NCBI GenBank assembly: GCA_018806915.1
Contig: JAGKQI010000049.1
Location: forward strand, 1,302,001-1,366,000
Direction: 5' to 3'
Length of the DNA: 64,000 bases
Origin: Phytophthora colocasiae
Lineage: Eukaryota; Oomycota; Peronosporomycetes; Peronosporales; Peronosporaceae
Positions 9,622-21,696 of this stretch are shown one piece after another. A program made the translations under genes and the position numbers. Each line of letters opens with the position of its first letter. The first letter of the stretch is position 1. The notes beneath the pieces are model-generated. The model had not been told where the DNA came from. It made no database searches and saw only the letters and a list, made by a program, of their open reading frames with translations.

Positions 9622-10739
9622 ATGAGTGGGTTCGAGCGCATCTTGGCGCGCGTCGGTGGCGACGCCCTACGCTCGTACTGCTCGTCAGCCATCGAGGATG
9701 AGCTGCGCAACCTCCAGACGCGCATGCAGACGTGTCTAGAGAGCGTAGAGCAGGCGCTGAAGGTGCAGGAAGCTGTGGCCAAGTTAGATGTCCCTCTTAG
9801 CAGCGAAAATGCCGCCACCTGCGCCGAAATCAAGCGGAAATACGCGAAATTCAGCTCCGACCTGAAAGGATTCGTGGAGGAGCAACGGAAATTGCAGGCT
9901 GAAGCTCCGGAAGCCAGTCCTGATGCTCAGCAGAAGCAGAACGAGAAATTGAGCAGAGACCGCGTGACGAAACTGCTGGGCAAGATCCAGCACCGCATCA
10001 CTCGCAAACGCAATGACGCATGGATCGACAAGAACTTTGCAGATGTCGAGACAATTGCAAATGTGATTAGAGATGAGAGTTTTGCAGGATTGGACAAGGC
10101 GTTGAGGAATGAATTGGTGCTGGTGCTCGATCACTTGATCTCCGCTGTGTTGCTCAGTCCTTTGACGAACCGGAAGATCATTGAAAAAATGGACAAAGTG
10201 CTCAAGAAATTGGCAGGTGTGCATGGAGATATCGACGAGTACATCAAGTAAGTGGCGTTGTTACTGTTGTATGTGTTTTTTTTGTTTTATTCTGACTGTT
10301 GCTCTGTAGATCATCGGGAGAACTGCTGGAGAAGAAGCGGTCGGCTTACACTGTGCAGAACGGAAGTGAGTCCAGTACTATAGTGGAAGAGCCGAGAGTC
10401 AAACGGCAGCGTGTGGAGTCGGAAACAACAGACTTTCAGGTCAAGGTGGAGCGAACTGCTGCGGCTGTTGCAGCTGTCCAAGCTGAAGGAAGCGCCACCT
10501 ACGAGGTCTTCGTGTCCGACTTGCCGTGGGGAACGACCAAAGAGGCAGATGTGGCCTCGTACTTTGGCATCGCTGGTGCTGTGGTGTCGGTGCAGATGCC
10601 TACGATGCCCGACGGCAGCACAGTCGGTGTTGCAATTGTGCGGTTTGCCGCTTTGGATGGCATGACGCTCGCACTGCGCATGGACGGATACCCGTTCAAC
10701 GGCAAGAACATCCGCGTGGTCGTACACAAGTCCAAGTGA
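9622..10739 (+). CDS. RRM-domain RNA-binding protein
   Basis: Two exons, 9622-10247 and 10310-10739, with a 62-bp GT-AG intron in phase 2, give 351 residues. Residues 1-210 are helical and charged with coiled-coil character (repeated Leu/Glu/Gln/Lys); the start reads ILARVGGDALRSY. Residues about 240-270 are a basic linker with KRQRVES. The C-terminus holds one RNA recognition motif, with RNP2-like VFVSDLPW near residue 275 and RNP1-like VGVAIVRF near 312. It should bind RNA, probably in the nucleus; the specific target is unknown. It is convergent with the next gene, stop codons about 96 bp apart. The N-terminus resembles that of the neighbour, hinting at a diverged duplicate. Confidence 0.75.
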
Positions 10740-10835
10740 GGAGATGTGCAGCCAGTAGTACGTATCATAGATCTTAGAAGCGAGCATAAAGTAAACACCA
10801 CAAGCGAGTCGAGCGAAATTCCCATCATGTGCAGA

Positions 10836-12076
10836 TTACAGTTGTTGGACGGTGAAACGGGGCTGACAGTCAACGCCGTCAAAGTTCTTGCCAAGAGTAG
10901 ATAAAACATAACTGGAAAATTCCTTCGCGGCTCTGTAAGAAAAAGACCAGAAAGCATTAGTTATCGAATGGAAAAATGAGTTCAAGTAGTATGAAGTCTC
11001 ACTTACGGACGCAAAAATGTCGGCAGTCCACCCAACGTGCATTCGAGTTGCTCAACAATTAGCAACAGGTCGTACAGCGCCTGCTTGATTTTGGCTCTTA
11101 CGCGTAGCCGCATCCCAACGTTAATAGTAATCGCGAGCGCATTCGCAATTTCGTCAGCTTCCTCGTCTGTGATGTGCTTGTGCGCAAATAAATACCCGTC
11201 CAGTTCGGTGGCGGTCAAGTGTTTTTTCTCCAGCAAATAGGTGCGTAGCTGCTTTACCGCTAATGGGAAATGGTTCAACTGGATGGCACCCCGCGCGTCT
11301 TGAAGCGTTAAAACCAACTCCATGCAAGACGAGAAGTCATCATCAACGTCAGAATCAGGTACATCCAGTTCAATTGCTGATTCTTCTGCATCCGACATGT
11401 CGATTTCCTCTGTTGACTCTTCCGACTCGAATACTTCCAACTCAAGAGGAGACTCTTCTTCTTCACAAAGATCAGGTATATCTTCCTCTTTTTCATCATA
11501 TAACACAACTGGTTCCTCTTTGATAGCCCTTGACTCGTCCGTTATGACCACCAATCCAAGCGGCAACTCCGCTTCTTCGATCTCCTCCAATACTGTCTCC
11601 TCCACCTCGTCAACTGGAACCTCAATACTCTCCTCTTCCTCTTGTACTTCTTCTTCTTTATCTTCTTCTTCTACTTCTGTTCTTTTAGGAGATAATACCT
11701 GCAAGAACTCAACAGCTGAGTCCTGTTCACTGTCCACAATTTCTTCCTTCTCTTTCTCCGGTCGTTTCCTCTTTTTCGCCTTCTTCAGCCTCTGACCCAT
11801 CGCCAGATCATCTACAGCAACTTCCAGCTGCTTTTGCATCTCTTCAATCCTCTTAAGTTGCGCTAGGAACGTCGACTGCAACCAGTCGCCACCAGGTCTC
11901 AAATACTTCGACGCCTCCTGCAGCTGCTTCAGAGCCGTCAAGGACGTCGTTGCGTGGCGCAGATGACGGACAATGGACCTACATTCCTTATGAGAGACTT
12001 TATCTAGTTGTTCACGCAGCTCCGACTTCTCTACACGCGCTAGAATGGACTCGTATACAGCATCGCAACCTGCCAT
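10836..12076 (-). CDS. Acidic coiled hypothetical protein
   Basis: Two exons on the minus strand, 11007-12076 and 10836-10932, with a 74-bp GT-AG intron in phase 2, give 388 residues. Residues 1-100 are helical (start ILARVEKSELREQLDK). Next comes a basic cluster with a nuclear-localisation-like KKAKKRKRPEK near residues 99-110. About 140 residues are dominated by Glu and Asp, and the last 120 form a conserved-looking helical domain beginning VLTLQDARGAI. No known domain is identified. The basic and acidic layout suggests a nuclear or chromatin-associated factor, as an inference only. The first residues match the pattern of the RRM gene's N-terminus (ILARV, a Leu/Arg pair, Gln/Leu-rich helix). 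Confidence 0.65.
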
Positions 12077-12661
12077 GATTGAATGAAGTTACCGCATTAG
12101 GAAAATTGTGTACGATTGGTGTAGAAACAATTGAATGTACCATAAACATGGTACGTATTGTGTACATTACATCATGTTGAAGCAAACGACATAAACAGGA
12201 CTTTAAACGGTCATGCTTCAACACCGGCACCTTAGTTAGGTAGAGGATATATTAAGCGGAATGCTTCCTGGCATCCAAAGAAAAACCTCTTGTTGCCCGT
12301 CATGTCGAGTGTTTGGATGACTGGCCGTTGCGACTATTTGTGCTGCGAAATATTGCGCGGGTTTGTAGCTTTGTAGCTGAACCGGTCGACGCACTGAACA
12401 TCAAACGGATCAATGGTTGTGGAGCTTCAAGTGGATAAACAAGAGACACAAGTGGTGTGCATATGTGTGTGGCTAGTATGAGTGTGTGACTCGTTGCGCT
12501 TTCGTTTCCTGACGACGCGAAACCTTCAGTCGAATATGAAACGACCACTGGCTATCTGCTACTTTGAGGCTGCACAACGGGCATTCTGCAGTTCACAACG
12601 CAATTGGAGAAGCGACCGGTTGGTTCTCGAAGAGGAAAAGACTCAATCATAAGCTGATCAA
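12077..12661. other. Divergent intergenic region
   Basis: Separates the acidic-protein gene (minus) from the FUSC/EF-hand gene (plus) and must hold both promoters. The minus-strand sequence just upstream of 12076 contains TTCATTCAATC, a weak partial match to an Inr. No additional gene is supported. Confidence 0.4.
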
Positions 12662-15600
12662 ATGGTTGGTCGAGTATCTTCACGCAACAGGTATACGATA
12701 CCACTTCAATTGAAAAGACGTGGTAGGAAATCATTTACTGACGTGTCTGCAGTGACTTGACAGTGCCCCTGCGCACTGGTGACTCCTCCGACCACGAAGG
12801 TGCAAGTCGTCGAGGATCCAACTCTGTCTCTCGTCGATCTCAACGCAAAGGGACGATCGCTAGCGTTGGTAGTGACGACTTCGCTGATAAAGCTGCGAAA
12901 CTACGGATTGCGTTCGATGGAGGGCGGAAAAGTTCACTAGAACAGCAACGTTTATCAAGTAAGATACTTGTGTAGTATTCGGAGGGTACAAGTTCTAACA
13001 ACATTCGTGCAGGGGAGTTTCGCTTCAATGCCCAATTGTCGTTGCGAGTGGCTGTTGGAGTTTTGATTGCGTCCGCTATCCAGACTCGAGTATCGGACTA
13101 CGATCCTTCCGATACCTATGGCAAGAAATGGGTACTCTTCCCTTCGTGGTATTATCTTGGTGGTTTAAGCTACTGCGCTATTGCTGTTTTATTCACTACG
13201 GGGAAGACTATTGGCAGTACGCTAATGATCGTTTGGCAAGCTTTTCTCGGGGTGGGGATGGCGCTTGTGTACAGTATCATCCTCTTTGCTTGCATGGATG
13301 TACATACACAAGATACAAGCGCGGAAGACCCTTACGATGGATACATTGAAATCGACCAGGCGTTCTCCTCTAGCACCTACTGGGTAAACCTCCACAATTT
13401 TTACACGACGCTGCCCTGGATGATTATTTTCACGGTTGTAGTCCTAGTGTGCCCATTTGCTGCGACTACCAAGAAGTTTGCAGTGGCCAACAACCTTTAC
13501 TTCAGTAAGATCGACGTTTTCTTTATTGTTTATGAGCACATCACTAACAGTATTTTTTCTTTCTAGTTCTTACGATCATTAATCCAGCAGACCCTATTGG
13601 TGGCTCGGGGCTTAAGACATCAGGTGACTCGAGCTTTCGTACTGCCAATATCTTACGCAACTTGGAAGTTTATTTCCTGATTGGGTTTGTCGGTTCAATG
13701 GTTTCGCTTGTCATCATGTTCATCCCATACCCGATTTTGTAAGTATTTTTTACACCTTTTACATCTATTGCCATGAAAATCTAACAAATTATTTCTCTAG
13801 TGCGATCAATCGACTCCGGAAGGACTCAAAACGTGCAGCCGAAGACATCTTGGACCTTCTGAACATCATCGTGGACTCGTACTGCTTCAAGAACAAAAAT
13901 GTGGAACACATGCATTTCCTCAAATTGAAGCTTCAACGCAAATTTGACGCTGCGGCAGCTCGTCACCGTCGTATGGACGGTCTTCTGAAAGATGCGTGGT
14001 GGGAGCAGTCGTTCGGCTTCCACTATTTGCTTGGGTTTCATCGACCTATCATGTTTAACTACGTGAAACTCGTGGGGTCTTTGATTTCAGATCTGCGTAC
14101 ACTTAGTTACGCCATGCAGCTTGAGAAATACGAGCACCTTCACTTCACCTATATGAAGGTGTTACAGCGCGAGATCTACATCATCCAGACGCGATCGGGC
14201 GACTTGCTACACGAAATTGCAGCTGAAGTGCAGTCAGCCTCACGTGGTAAGTTTTTGTTTTTCTACTTGGTATTTTCTTTTTCATAACGAATGTATTTCT
14301 TGTACAGAGGTGAAGTTGGCAGCGATTCCTCAGTTAGAGACCCAAATGGAGACGATTCTGCATCGGTATCGCTCGACGCAAAACCGCACACTTCGCAAAC
14401 ATCCAGTTACCCTGGAGGAAATGGCGGGAAATGTGCCCCTCAACCTTTTCCTCTTTTCACTAAATTCCTTCTGCAGTACAATGATCAGCTTCCAAGACAC
14501 CCACAACAAGAAAAACTACACGGACGCCCACCGAATCCGTAGGTTCCTGTTGGCTTCGGTCACAAGGTTCTTCGATTCTGGCCACTACACCGACGGGCAG
14601 TCAATGCTATCGGCATTCAGAGGCTCCCTGGCAATAGTGTTCGGAATTTTTTTGTCCGTGTACGTCTACGGCTTCAGCTCTACAGTTCCCAGTACTGTTG
14701 CGTACGTGATGGGGAATTTCATCGGAGGATCTTTCAGAGCCACAGTGAATCGTGTTGGAGGCATCGTAGCTGGCAGTGTCGTCCCCTCCGTGTTCCAGTT
14801 CTTCATTGCTCAGATCTGTGACCCACAGTTCCTCAACGTGGTGCTAACGAACGTCGTTCTTTTCGTCTGGGTCTGCATTTCGATGTACGTCTGCTACGTA
14901 GGTGGATACAGCTCGTACGCCGGTCTCGTGTCAGCTTTCGTGTCTACTGGAATCATGATGCGTCAGTCGGATGTGTGCTATGCCGGTGCTTCAGACAACG
15001 CTTCATCCATCGCGATCAGCTCGTACTCCAGTCTGGCACAGACATCGGTAGGTATTGTGCTGTTCATAATAGTCGAACTCCTGATGCTCCCGAAAAGCGC
15101 GACCAACTTATTGAGAAGAAACATCCAGAAGACCCTCAGGCTGCAACTGGAAGCTTTCGATGTGCTTTTCGGCCACCATTTGACGAATTCCAGCACCATG
15201 GACACAGAAACAATGGAACATCTTCGTGAGATCTTGCAAGTGAAAATCCCAGCTAAACACAGTGAACAAGCAGCTTTACTGGCCGAAGCACAGGCGGAAC
15301 CTCTTATGTGGAGACCGGCCTTCTCCACTCAAAAATATGAACGGGTTCTCGAAAGTTCCCGTCGAGTTTTGAACAACAACACGCTGCTCTTCAAGCTTGT
15401 ACGGTGGTTCAACTACCGTGTGGAGCACAACCGCGTCCAGCTGAACAATATCGATATTCGAGACAGTCTTACACCTTCCATGCCTTCAACGGAAGACAAG
15501 AGTACGCACATGAAGTGGCAACTTGCAGCAGGTCAGTTCCAGACAGCAGTGACTGATTCATTCAAGACGTTGGAGATGTTGTTCGGTGACGCCTTCCTGT

Positions 15601-16385
15601 ACTCCGAGCCGGACCAAACCGCCATCTTCATGCAGATGAAGGAGGCCTTCCGTCTCGCAGACAAAGATTGCAGTGGTGAGATCGACGCAGAAGAAGTCGC
15701 AGATATGCTGGAGACGATCTTCGCCCAGTCGGGAGCTGTTAAACAAGGTGAGATTCACAAATACGTGGAGGAATTCATGCACGTAGTGGACAAGGACAAG
15801 AGCGGGATGGTCTCGTTCGAAGAATTCATGGAGGCGTTGGAGAATGGTCTCAAACTCGAAGTGGAAGTGTACACCCGACGTAAACCCAAGGCTCCAGCTC
15901 TTGTAGCAAGACGGGAGAACATGCTGGCCGCTATAAACGAGGACGCAGACGGAGATGACAGCGGCAGTGAAGTTCCTAAGGTCGTTGACGTCGAATCTGG
16001 GCCAGTGGATAAAACCCCGTTAACAGCAGACGCCATCAATTCTCTCGATGCGAAAGTCAACAATTCCCGAGCGCCAATGCCCTCGAATGAAAGCTACCGG
16101 CGTTCTTCCCAAGCTTCGTCCGTTGAGAGAGGCAGGAAAGCATCTTCAGCTGCTTCTTCATCTCCTGCCATGTGTCGAGAGCATGATGTTCTCAATGTTG
16201 AGGATTTTTCAACCAACGACATTGCAGCACAGATGAAAGCCGCGTATGTGGAATGGTTGCTGGAAGACCGACGATACGAGAAGGTGTCGATGGAGGAGCT
16301 TCTACTGCTCAACTGCCTCGTCAGCGGTGCTGAAGGTATCGCCAAGAGCCTCACAGAAATGGCCGAGATCGTCGTCACATCCTAA
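12662..16385 (+). CDS. FUSC-type membrane protein with C-terminal EF-hands
   Basis: Six exons inferred from splice sites and phase: 12662-12690, 12753-12958, 13013-13504, 13567-13738, 13801-14246 and 14308-16385, giving 1,140 residues. The first exon is only 29 bases, chosen because its ATG and phase join perfectly to exon 2. A Ser/Arg-rich cytosolic start precedes hydrophobic helices at about 85-190 and 280-300. A long soluble helical region follows, then a second membrane block at about 545-710. Two-block architecture with VLIASAIQTRV and W..FPSWYYLGG fits the FUSC/ALMT-like (aromatic acid exporter) group. Two canonical EF-hand loops, DKDCSGEIDAEE and DKDKSGMVSFEE, lie near 890-957 and imply calcium control. 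The substrate is unknown. The tail is Ser-rich and probably phosphorylated. Confidence 0.75.
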
Positions 16386-16455
16386 AACACACAAGCGTAC
16401 ATATAGAGCAAGGAAATACATTTTTTCAGGCTTTTTAGGCCTCAATTCTCAACAC

Positions 16456-17055
16456 TTACAAAGTTTTTGTAGCTTGGAAGTTCTTGACGTTGATCCGAAC
16501 CTGCTTCATCACACGCTGGTAGAGGTCTGGACGGTATCCCAGTGGGAAAAGGATCTCCAGCAGCACGAACATGGGTGCAGTGATAATAGCCTGGTCCAGA
16601 CTGTCGAACAACGCCGGTTTACGACGCTCGAAGACTCCGTGGCCAATGAACTGCAAGATCCAAGCTGAAGCGTGAATGGCAAGAGACACGTGCATACTGT
16701 GCACGTCCATAGCTTTAGCTCCTTCCAGTACGAAGTAGTTAGCGAAGACGAAACAGATGGAGATGATGGCGGCGCCTAAAGTGCCTGCGAAGATGTCCAG
16801 CGCCATGTACCACAGCATGTAGATGCCGGCCATGACGGCTGCGTAGTTTAGGAGAACGAACTCTCCGTAGGGCAGAGAAGACAGGAACGCCGGAGTTTCG
16901 GCCAATGGCTGCGTGTGCGCTAGGATCATGAGACCGGAGATGAAGATGGGCCAGATGCACGCCAAGTGGATGTACTGGTTGATCTTGTTGTCGTGGTACG
17001 ACAGGTAGAACGTCACTTGCTTCTCCAGGTCGAACCGGTCAGCGATGAAGCCCAT
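16456..17055 (-). CDS. Mpo1-like (DUF962) membrane dioxygenase
   Basis: 199 residues from the ATG that begins MGFIADRFDLEKQ; an upstream in-frame start would add 25 unconserved residues. The order FYLSYHDNKINQYIHL, about four membrane helices, then HASAWILQFIGHG.FERRKPAL is the signature of Mpo1/YGL010w proteins. These are iron-dependent dioxygenases of the ER that remove one carbon from 2-hydroxy fatty acids during phytosphingosine breakdown. The four candidate metal-binding histidines are present in the HD..IHL and HASAW..GHG blocks. The gene lies tail-to-tail with the FUSC gene, with only 70 bp between stops. Single exon, apparently intact. Confidence 0.8.
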   Translation of the reverse strand: MGFIADRFDLEKQVTFYLSYHDNKINQYIHLACIWPIFISGLMILAHTQPLAETPAFLSSLPYGEFVLLNYAAVMAGIYMLWYMALDIFAGTLGAAIISICFVFANYFVLEGAKAMDVHSMHVSLAIHASAWILQFIGHGVFERRKPALFDSLDQAIITAPMFVLLEILFPLGYRPDLYQRVMKQVRINVKNFQATKTL

Positions 17056-18594
17056 TATTGTAATTATTTCTGAGACTTGTGCTGCTTTGGGGTAGATTCG
17101 GAAGTGAGCAGATCTGTTTACATGTAACACGCAGCTTCAAGGTGTCAGATTTGTAATTATTTAGCGGGGGTGTAAGCAAAATGATGATTGGTTGAAAAGC
17201 TGTCGTTTAGTAAACTTTTAGATGAGACGGGGCTATTAGAGCTGACTTCTATTTCAAGACCGTTTGACATAAATTTGTATGTGGAAAAACTGGATTCTGA
17301 CCAATCATATTATTCAGCGAAAAGATTTGAGACGGGTCTGATTTTTGCAAAGTTTTTACTAGGAGCTCTTATTTATTGCTGTCTGTACACTGGACGGGGA
17401 ACACGAAGCATACCCTTTGAGTTCTGCATGTAGCGTCTGTCTGTCTGCTGTTAGCGATGCTCGCAACTTCTGTGCGTCAAACCTCAATTCTGTTGGACCG
17501 GATCTTGGACACATCATGACGGAGTGAAAACCAGTAAAAGAACCAACGCAATGACCACGTGAGCACTTGTCATCCACTCCTTGTCTGCGCGAAAGAATAC
17601 GTATCCAAAAACCTTCGCACTGCAGAAGCAGGAAGCTTGTGTCTGGACATCACAAAACACGATACTTAGGTACTAGTATTACTTAGGTACTAGTATTCAT
17701 CAACCACAGAACTTCCTGGCCCGCAGATCGACATCGCGACGGACCTAGGTACACAAACTGCAGCGCCAAAATTCACGCCATCTTTCGCGATAGCCACATG
17801 GTCTTTCCTGTTCATACAAACTCAATAGTCCTCGAGGTTAGAATCTGATCATTTCTATGGTTAGTCAACTGCTGTAGATTTAGGGCCTGTCTCTCCAAAT
17901 CCGTCCTATTGTGCTTAAAAGATAGCATTCACGCTTGCGGAATCTTTGCTTTGGTGGGATACGCCACAAATCGCGAGGAACTTGAGGTTCTGAGTGTGTG
18001 GGTCGTGAACTAAGCAGAAGCACGGTATTTAAACAATTGCCTTCTAAGAGGTGCAAAGTGCCTCGTCGGGTACGGTTCAGGCCCGACGAAGCAGTAGCAT
18101 TGGGCGTGGGGCTCGAGGAAGACGTCCGGGAAGCAGAACGGGCTGATGAGGAAGCGGAGCGGCTGCTTGAAACGGAGCGAGGCATGAGTATTCTTTGCGA
18201 GACGAGATTTTCAACAATTAGCTATAGAGACCCATCAATAAGCCGAGCTGCCTGCTGAAAGACTGCCAAACCAGCCGCGAGGTGGTTGATTACACAGTAG
18301 ACCGCAATTACTCAGCAAGGTCCATGCTTCAATATTGGCTAGCTATTGGGCAAAAGTTGAGTACCTGGCCATGTCGCACATGAGACCTCGACATAGAAGC
18401 AGCTTCTGCGGTAGTGATCGATATCTGTTTTGGAGGACTAATGTCAAGAGCTTCTGCCCGCAGTAGGACTTGGTCTTCCAGCTTGAAATGCCTCCAGGAT
18501 TTGCCTTCCTTTTCTATGACGAGGGACACTCTTGCTCGAAGCCAGCCCTCCCTATCGGACATTGTGCTTTTCACCGTTTCGGTGGCTGTTGGAA
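17056..18594. other. Intergenic region without a supported gene
   Basis: ORFs of 60-100 codons occur (for example 17188-17433 and 17998-18258), but none has an ATG in a convincing context or a recognisable domain. The segment 17998-18190 is open and Glu/Arg-rich on the plus strand and could be an unspliced exon. A 17-bp tandem duplication is at 17664-17697. Confidence 0.4.
17664..17697. repeat. Two-copy 17-bp tandem repeat
   Basis: ACTTAGGTACTAGTATT occurs twice in direct tandem (17664-17680 and 17681-17697). Confidence 0.9.
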
Positions 18595-18935
18595 ATGGGG
18601 ACGACGTCGGCTGGGTTACTCTTGTGGACGTTAGCGTGGACTCTACTCCCTAATGTTGTAGCAGACTGTGCAGCAGGTTCTTCAACGCTCACAACCGTCG
18701 GCTGTTCTGGTTGCGGGGAGTTCGACTTGTGTCTCGGGTTCACATCTAAGAGCGAATGTTCAGGCTCCGGGTGTGAGACTGACGGAGACTGCACATACCA
18801 GTGTATGAGTGTGCAGCCCAATCTATCTACATTGGTCGTACTCATTGAGTTTGGAGGCTACAAGAGCTCGAAAGAAGTGGCAGCAGGGGGATTCACATTG
18901 TCCGGCTATCCGGACTTGACGGATACGTGGCCGTC

Positions 18936-21696
18936 GACAAAGTTCCAAAACCACCACAAATGCCTGAAAAACACCATGCACGCTGACAAACACAATACCA
19001 CGTGTTTTCACCACATAAAAACATTCGCGGGCACCGCTAAATCACAGGAAACCACAAGAATTTATAAGCAAACATCCCTTAGTGCGCACCAGCACAACCA
19101 ATACTATTCACCCAATCATATACCTCTATTTGAAGATTTTACCCAATCACATCACGCGCTGCGCAGCCTAAAGTACAACTTGACTGGTGGCGCTCGTCCG
19201 AGACCTTGCTGCTTCAAACTCTCTCTACTTCTAAATAAGTTCTTTCTCGCCTAGATCCCCACTCGCTTCTCGACAATGCCCCGCCCACACGCCTGGAACC
19301 TGCTCTGTAGCGGTGTTTCGTCCGAAGACACCGCTTTCCTTCTCCAAGGAATGAAAACGTGGAAGACTGTCAAGAGCCAGCTGATGTCATGCGCGGCTTG
19401 CAGCAGCGGCATTCCGCATTCTATGCGCTACAAGGTGCTGCGCTGCGCCTGCAAGCACTGCACGGACGCAGTTCCCTACCAGGTCTGCCCATGGCGGCTG
19501 AAGGTGCTGGTCTGTCAGGAGACCGACGTCGCCGACATCCACGAGTTAGGCGAGCACCATTCGCGCGCGCGAACGCCGTCCAAGTTGTGCATCACGCCGC
19601 AGCAGCGGGACTTCATCAAGGAGCTGGCCCGCGAAAACCTGATGCCGCTACGCATCCGGCACGCATTGGGACGCAAGTTTGGTCTCCGTCCTGCCGTACT
19701 ACCCAGCCTGCGCTCGGTGCAAAACATTGTGCATCACTTTCGTCGAACGCGGCTCGGCGGCAACGACAAGCTCAAGGCGATTGTGGAGGCGGTGCGGGCA
19801 TCCGCATTTAGTGGACGTGAAGGCGACCACGATGCCTTTACGTTCACTAGTGCGCATGATACCTCTGGCCTCCCCGAGATCGGAAACGGCTCAGATCCTC
19901 GGCCGTTCTTGATCGGCATGACCACCAAGGCACTTCTGCGCAACGCTGCGCGGGACGCGAGCACCTTTGTGTTGCACCTCGACGCTACGTTCAAACTGAA
20001 CAGCGTTGGTTACCCTGTTCTTGTCTGCGGCATCACCGACACCACCAGAACTTTCCACCTGGTGGCGCTTTTCATCACGTCGCAGCTCCAGTACGTGCAC
20101 TTTGAAGCGGCGCTCGTTGCGCTACGCCGTGTGTATGCTCGGATCAACGGTGCGGAGTGGCAGGTGAAGTTCGTTCTTGGAGATGCAGACAAGGCACAAC
20201 ACAAAGCCTTCCGCAGTGTCTTCGCCGACTGCTCATTTACGTACCTCATGTGTTTCTACCACGTAGTGGCAAAGCTGCGCGAGAGGACTCGCGGATTGAG
20301 CTCGAAGCTCTCTGCATTAGTGTACAAGGGCGTCTACGACTTGCACTTTGCGCAGAGCAAGAGCGAGTACGTGGACAAGAAGGCGGCCATGCTGAAGGAG
20401 TGGGCTGGGCACGCTGACCTCGCCGCATTTGCCACATACGTGAAGTCCCAGTGGCTCGAGGGCAACTTCGCGAACTGGCAGTGCTTTCTTACCCCGCCCG
20501 GGTTCGCCACCAGCAACAACCCTGTTGAGCAGTTCAACCGGGCGCTGAAGCGCGACTACACGCATCACCGCCAGCTGAAAATGGGATTGCTGCTTGCGCA
20601 GCTACTTGCATGTTGCGGTCACCGCTCCATGGCGTTGCCTCGATTCGCCCTCGCGCCTTCCTGCGCAACGACGCTCCAGACCCGCACACGTGGGCTTCGT
20701 CGCCGTGGCCTGCTCTGCGAAAACGTAGTCACCAGATCCAGCATCGACTTTCTCCTTGGTGACGCCGACCCAGAACTGGTACATGTGCGTGCGCTGCCTC
20801 CTGTGAGGACGTTCGTCCCGGATCTCAACCGTGCGAGAGAGGACATGGCGATTTCCGCCCAGTTCGGTGTTCACTACGCGCGCATGGAGGTCGAGGGCCA
20901 GCCTCGTACTGGCTGGCCGGTCGACTTTCGGGCTGCATACTGTCCCTGTAAATACCACTTCAAAATGGGGTACTGCTGTCACTTGCTGTTTGCCCAGCAG
21001 TCCCGCAGCGTAGTGGACGAGTCAGGCGAGGAAATCCTTGTAAACAGGAAGCGAGTTCGAAACGCTGGGCGCCCGCAAAGTATTGGCCACGCGCTTCAGC
21101 GTCTGTAGGTAGGAATGATAATAACACACGTTTGCAGCACTCACATATCCATTATGCTTGCCATTATCTACACAGTAACAGACTAAACCACACATACAGA
21201 ACGCATCATGTTAACGACGAAAATATAACACCCTGGAGTAAAGCAACCATAACACTTATTGCACTTACGAGATTGTGTATCGATCCTCCAGCGACCAACA
21301 TGACGCTCATTGCGTTATGCACGCAAATGTCCAGGCAGGCAGCAGACGACCAGCGCGTAGAGCTGATCTGTGGCTATGCGCTGGTCGCGCCAGCCTAGCG
21401 CAACAGGCCACCGACGCTTCTCCTGCCCTGCTGTCCACGCACTGCAGGCCACCGACGACACCCCTGCCGCACAGGCCGCGCGCTGCAGACCACTGACGAC
21501 ACGCTCCGCTGAAGGCCGCGCTCAGTCCACCCAGTCAGGTTCTTAAATGGGGAGGGAGGGGAGGTGAGACACCTTAACCTAGACCTAACGGCAAACTGAC
21601 TGACAGGATGCTGGCAGATGAGCCGTCTCTGTCATGGTGCTGAGCTGGATCCCGTTGTGTTTGTCAGGGAATGTATGGTGTTTATGATATTTTGTG
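18936..21696 (+). mobile_element. MULE (Mutator-like) DNA transposon
   Basis: A 2,761-bp insertion flanked by a 9-bp target duplication GTGGCCGTC (18927-18935 and 21697-21705), the length expected for Mutator elements. Removing the element with one duplication copy restores the exon-1 reading phase of the host kinase gene exactly. The two ends share imperfect inverted similarity: both read CCACCACAAA, then AAACACCAT and CTGACAAACACAA inward. The left end carries about 15 extra outer bases, so the termini are not perfectly matched. Confidence 0.85.
19276..21108 (+). CDS. MULE transposase with SWIM zinc finger
   Basis: Uninterrupted 610-residue ORF from an ATG 340 bp inside the element. Residues 40-115 hold Cys/His pairs of a possible N-terminal DNA-binding region. 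The MULE catalytic core follows with candidate acidic triad D236 (LHLDATFKLN), D303 (VLGDADKAQHKAF) and E418 (NNPVEQFNRALK); CFYHVV near 328 is also typical. A SWIM zinc finger C556-x-C558...C567-x-H569 lies near the C-terminus, as in many MULE proteins. Its role is cut-and-paste transposition in the nucleus. All visible motifs are intact, so this copy may be active. Local GC content is visibly higher than in the surrounding gene. Confidence 0.85.
   Translation: MPRPHAWNLLCSGVSSEDTAFLLQGMKTWKTVKSQLMSCAACSSGIPHSMRYKVLRCACKHCTDAVPYQVCPWRLKVLVCQETDVADIHELGEHHSRARTPSKLCITPQQRDFIKELARENLMPLRIRHALGRKFGLRPAVLPSLRSVQNIVHHFRRTRLGGNDKLKAIVEAVRASAFSGREGDHDAFTFTSAHDTSGLPEIGNGSDPRPFLIGMTTKALLRNAARDASTFVLHLDATFKLNSVGYPVLVCGITDTTRTFHLVALFITSQLQYVHFEAALVALRRVYARINGAEWQVKFVLGDADKAQHKAFRSVFADCSFTYLMCFYHVVAKLRERTRGLSSKLSALVYKGVYDLHFAQSKSEYVDKKAAMLKEWAGHADLAAFATYVKSQWLEGNFANWQCFLTPPGFATSNNPVEQFNRALKRDYTHHRQLKMGLLLAQLLACCGHRSMALPRFALAPSCATTLQTRTRGLRRRGLLCENVVTRSSIDFLLGDADPELVHVRALPPVRTFVPDLNRAREDMAISAQFGVHYARMEVEGQPRTGWPVDFRAAYCPCKYHFKMGYCCHLLFAQQSRSVVDESGEEILVNRKRVRNAGRPQSIGHALQRL

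Noticed and set aside
11322..11795. Ser/Thr-rich plus-strand ORF of 157 codons
   Set aside because: It is the complement of the acidic Glu/Asp tract of the minus-strand gene, which automatically yields Ser-rich antisense reading.
18936..19254. C-terminal part of a 240-codon ORF running from the LRR kinase into the MULE
   Set aside because: Beyond 18935 the frame reads transposon end sequence, not protein.
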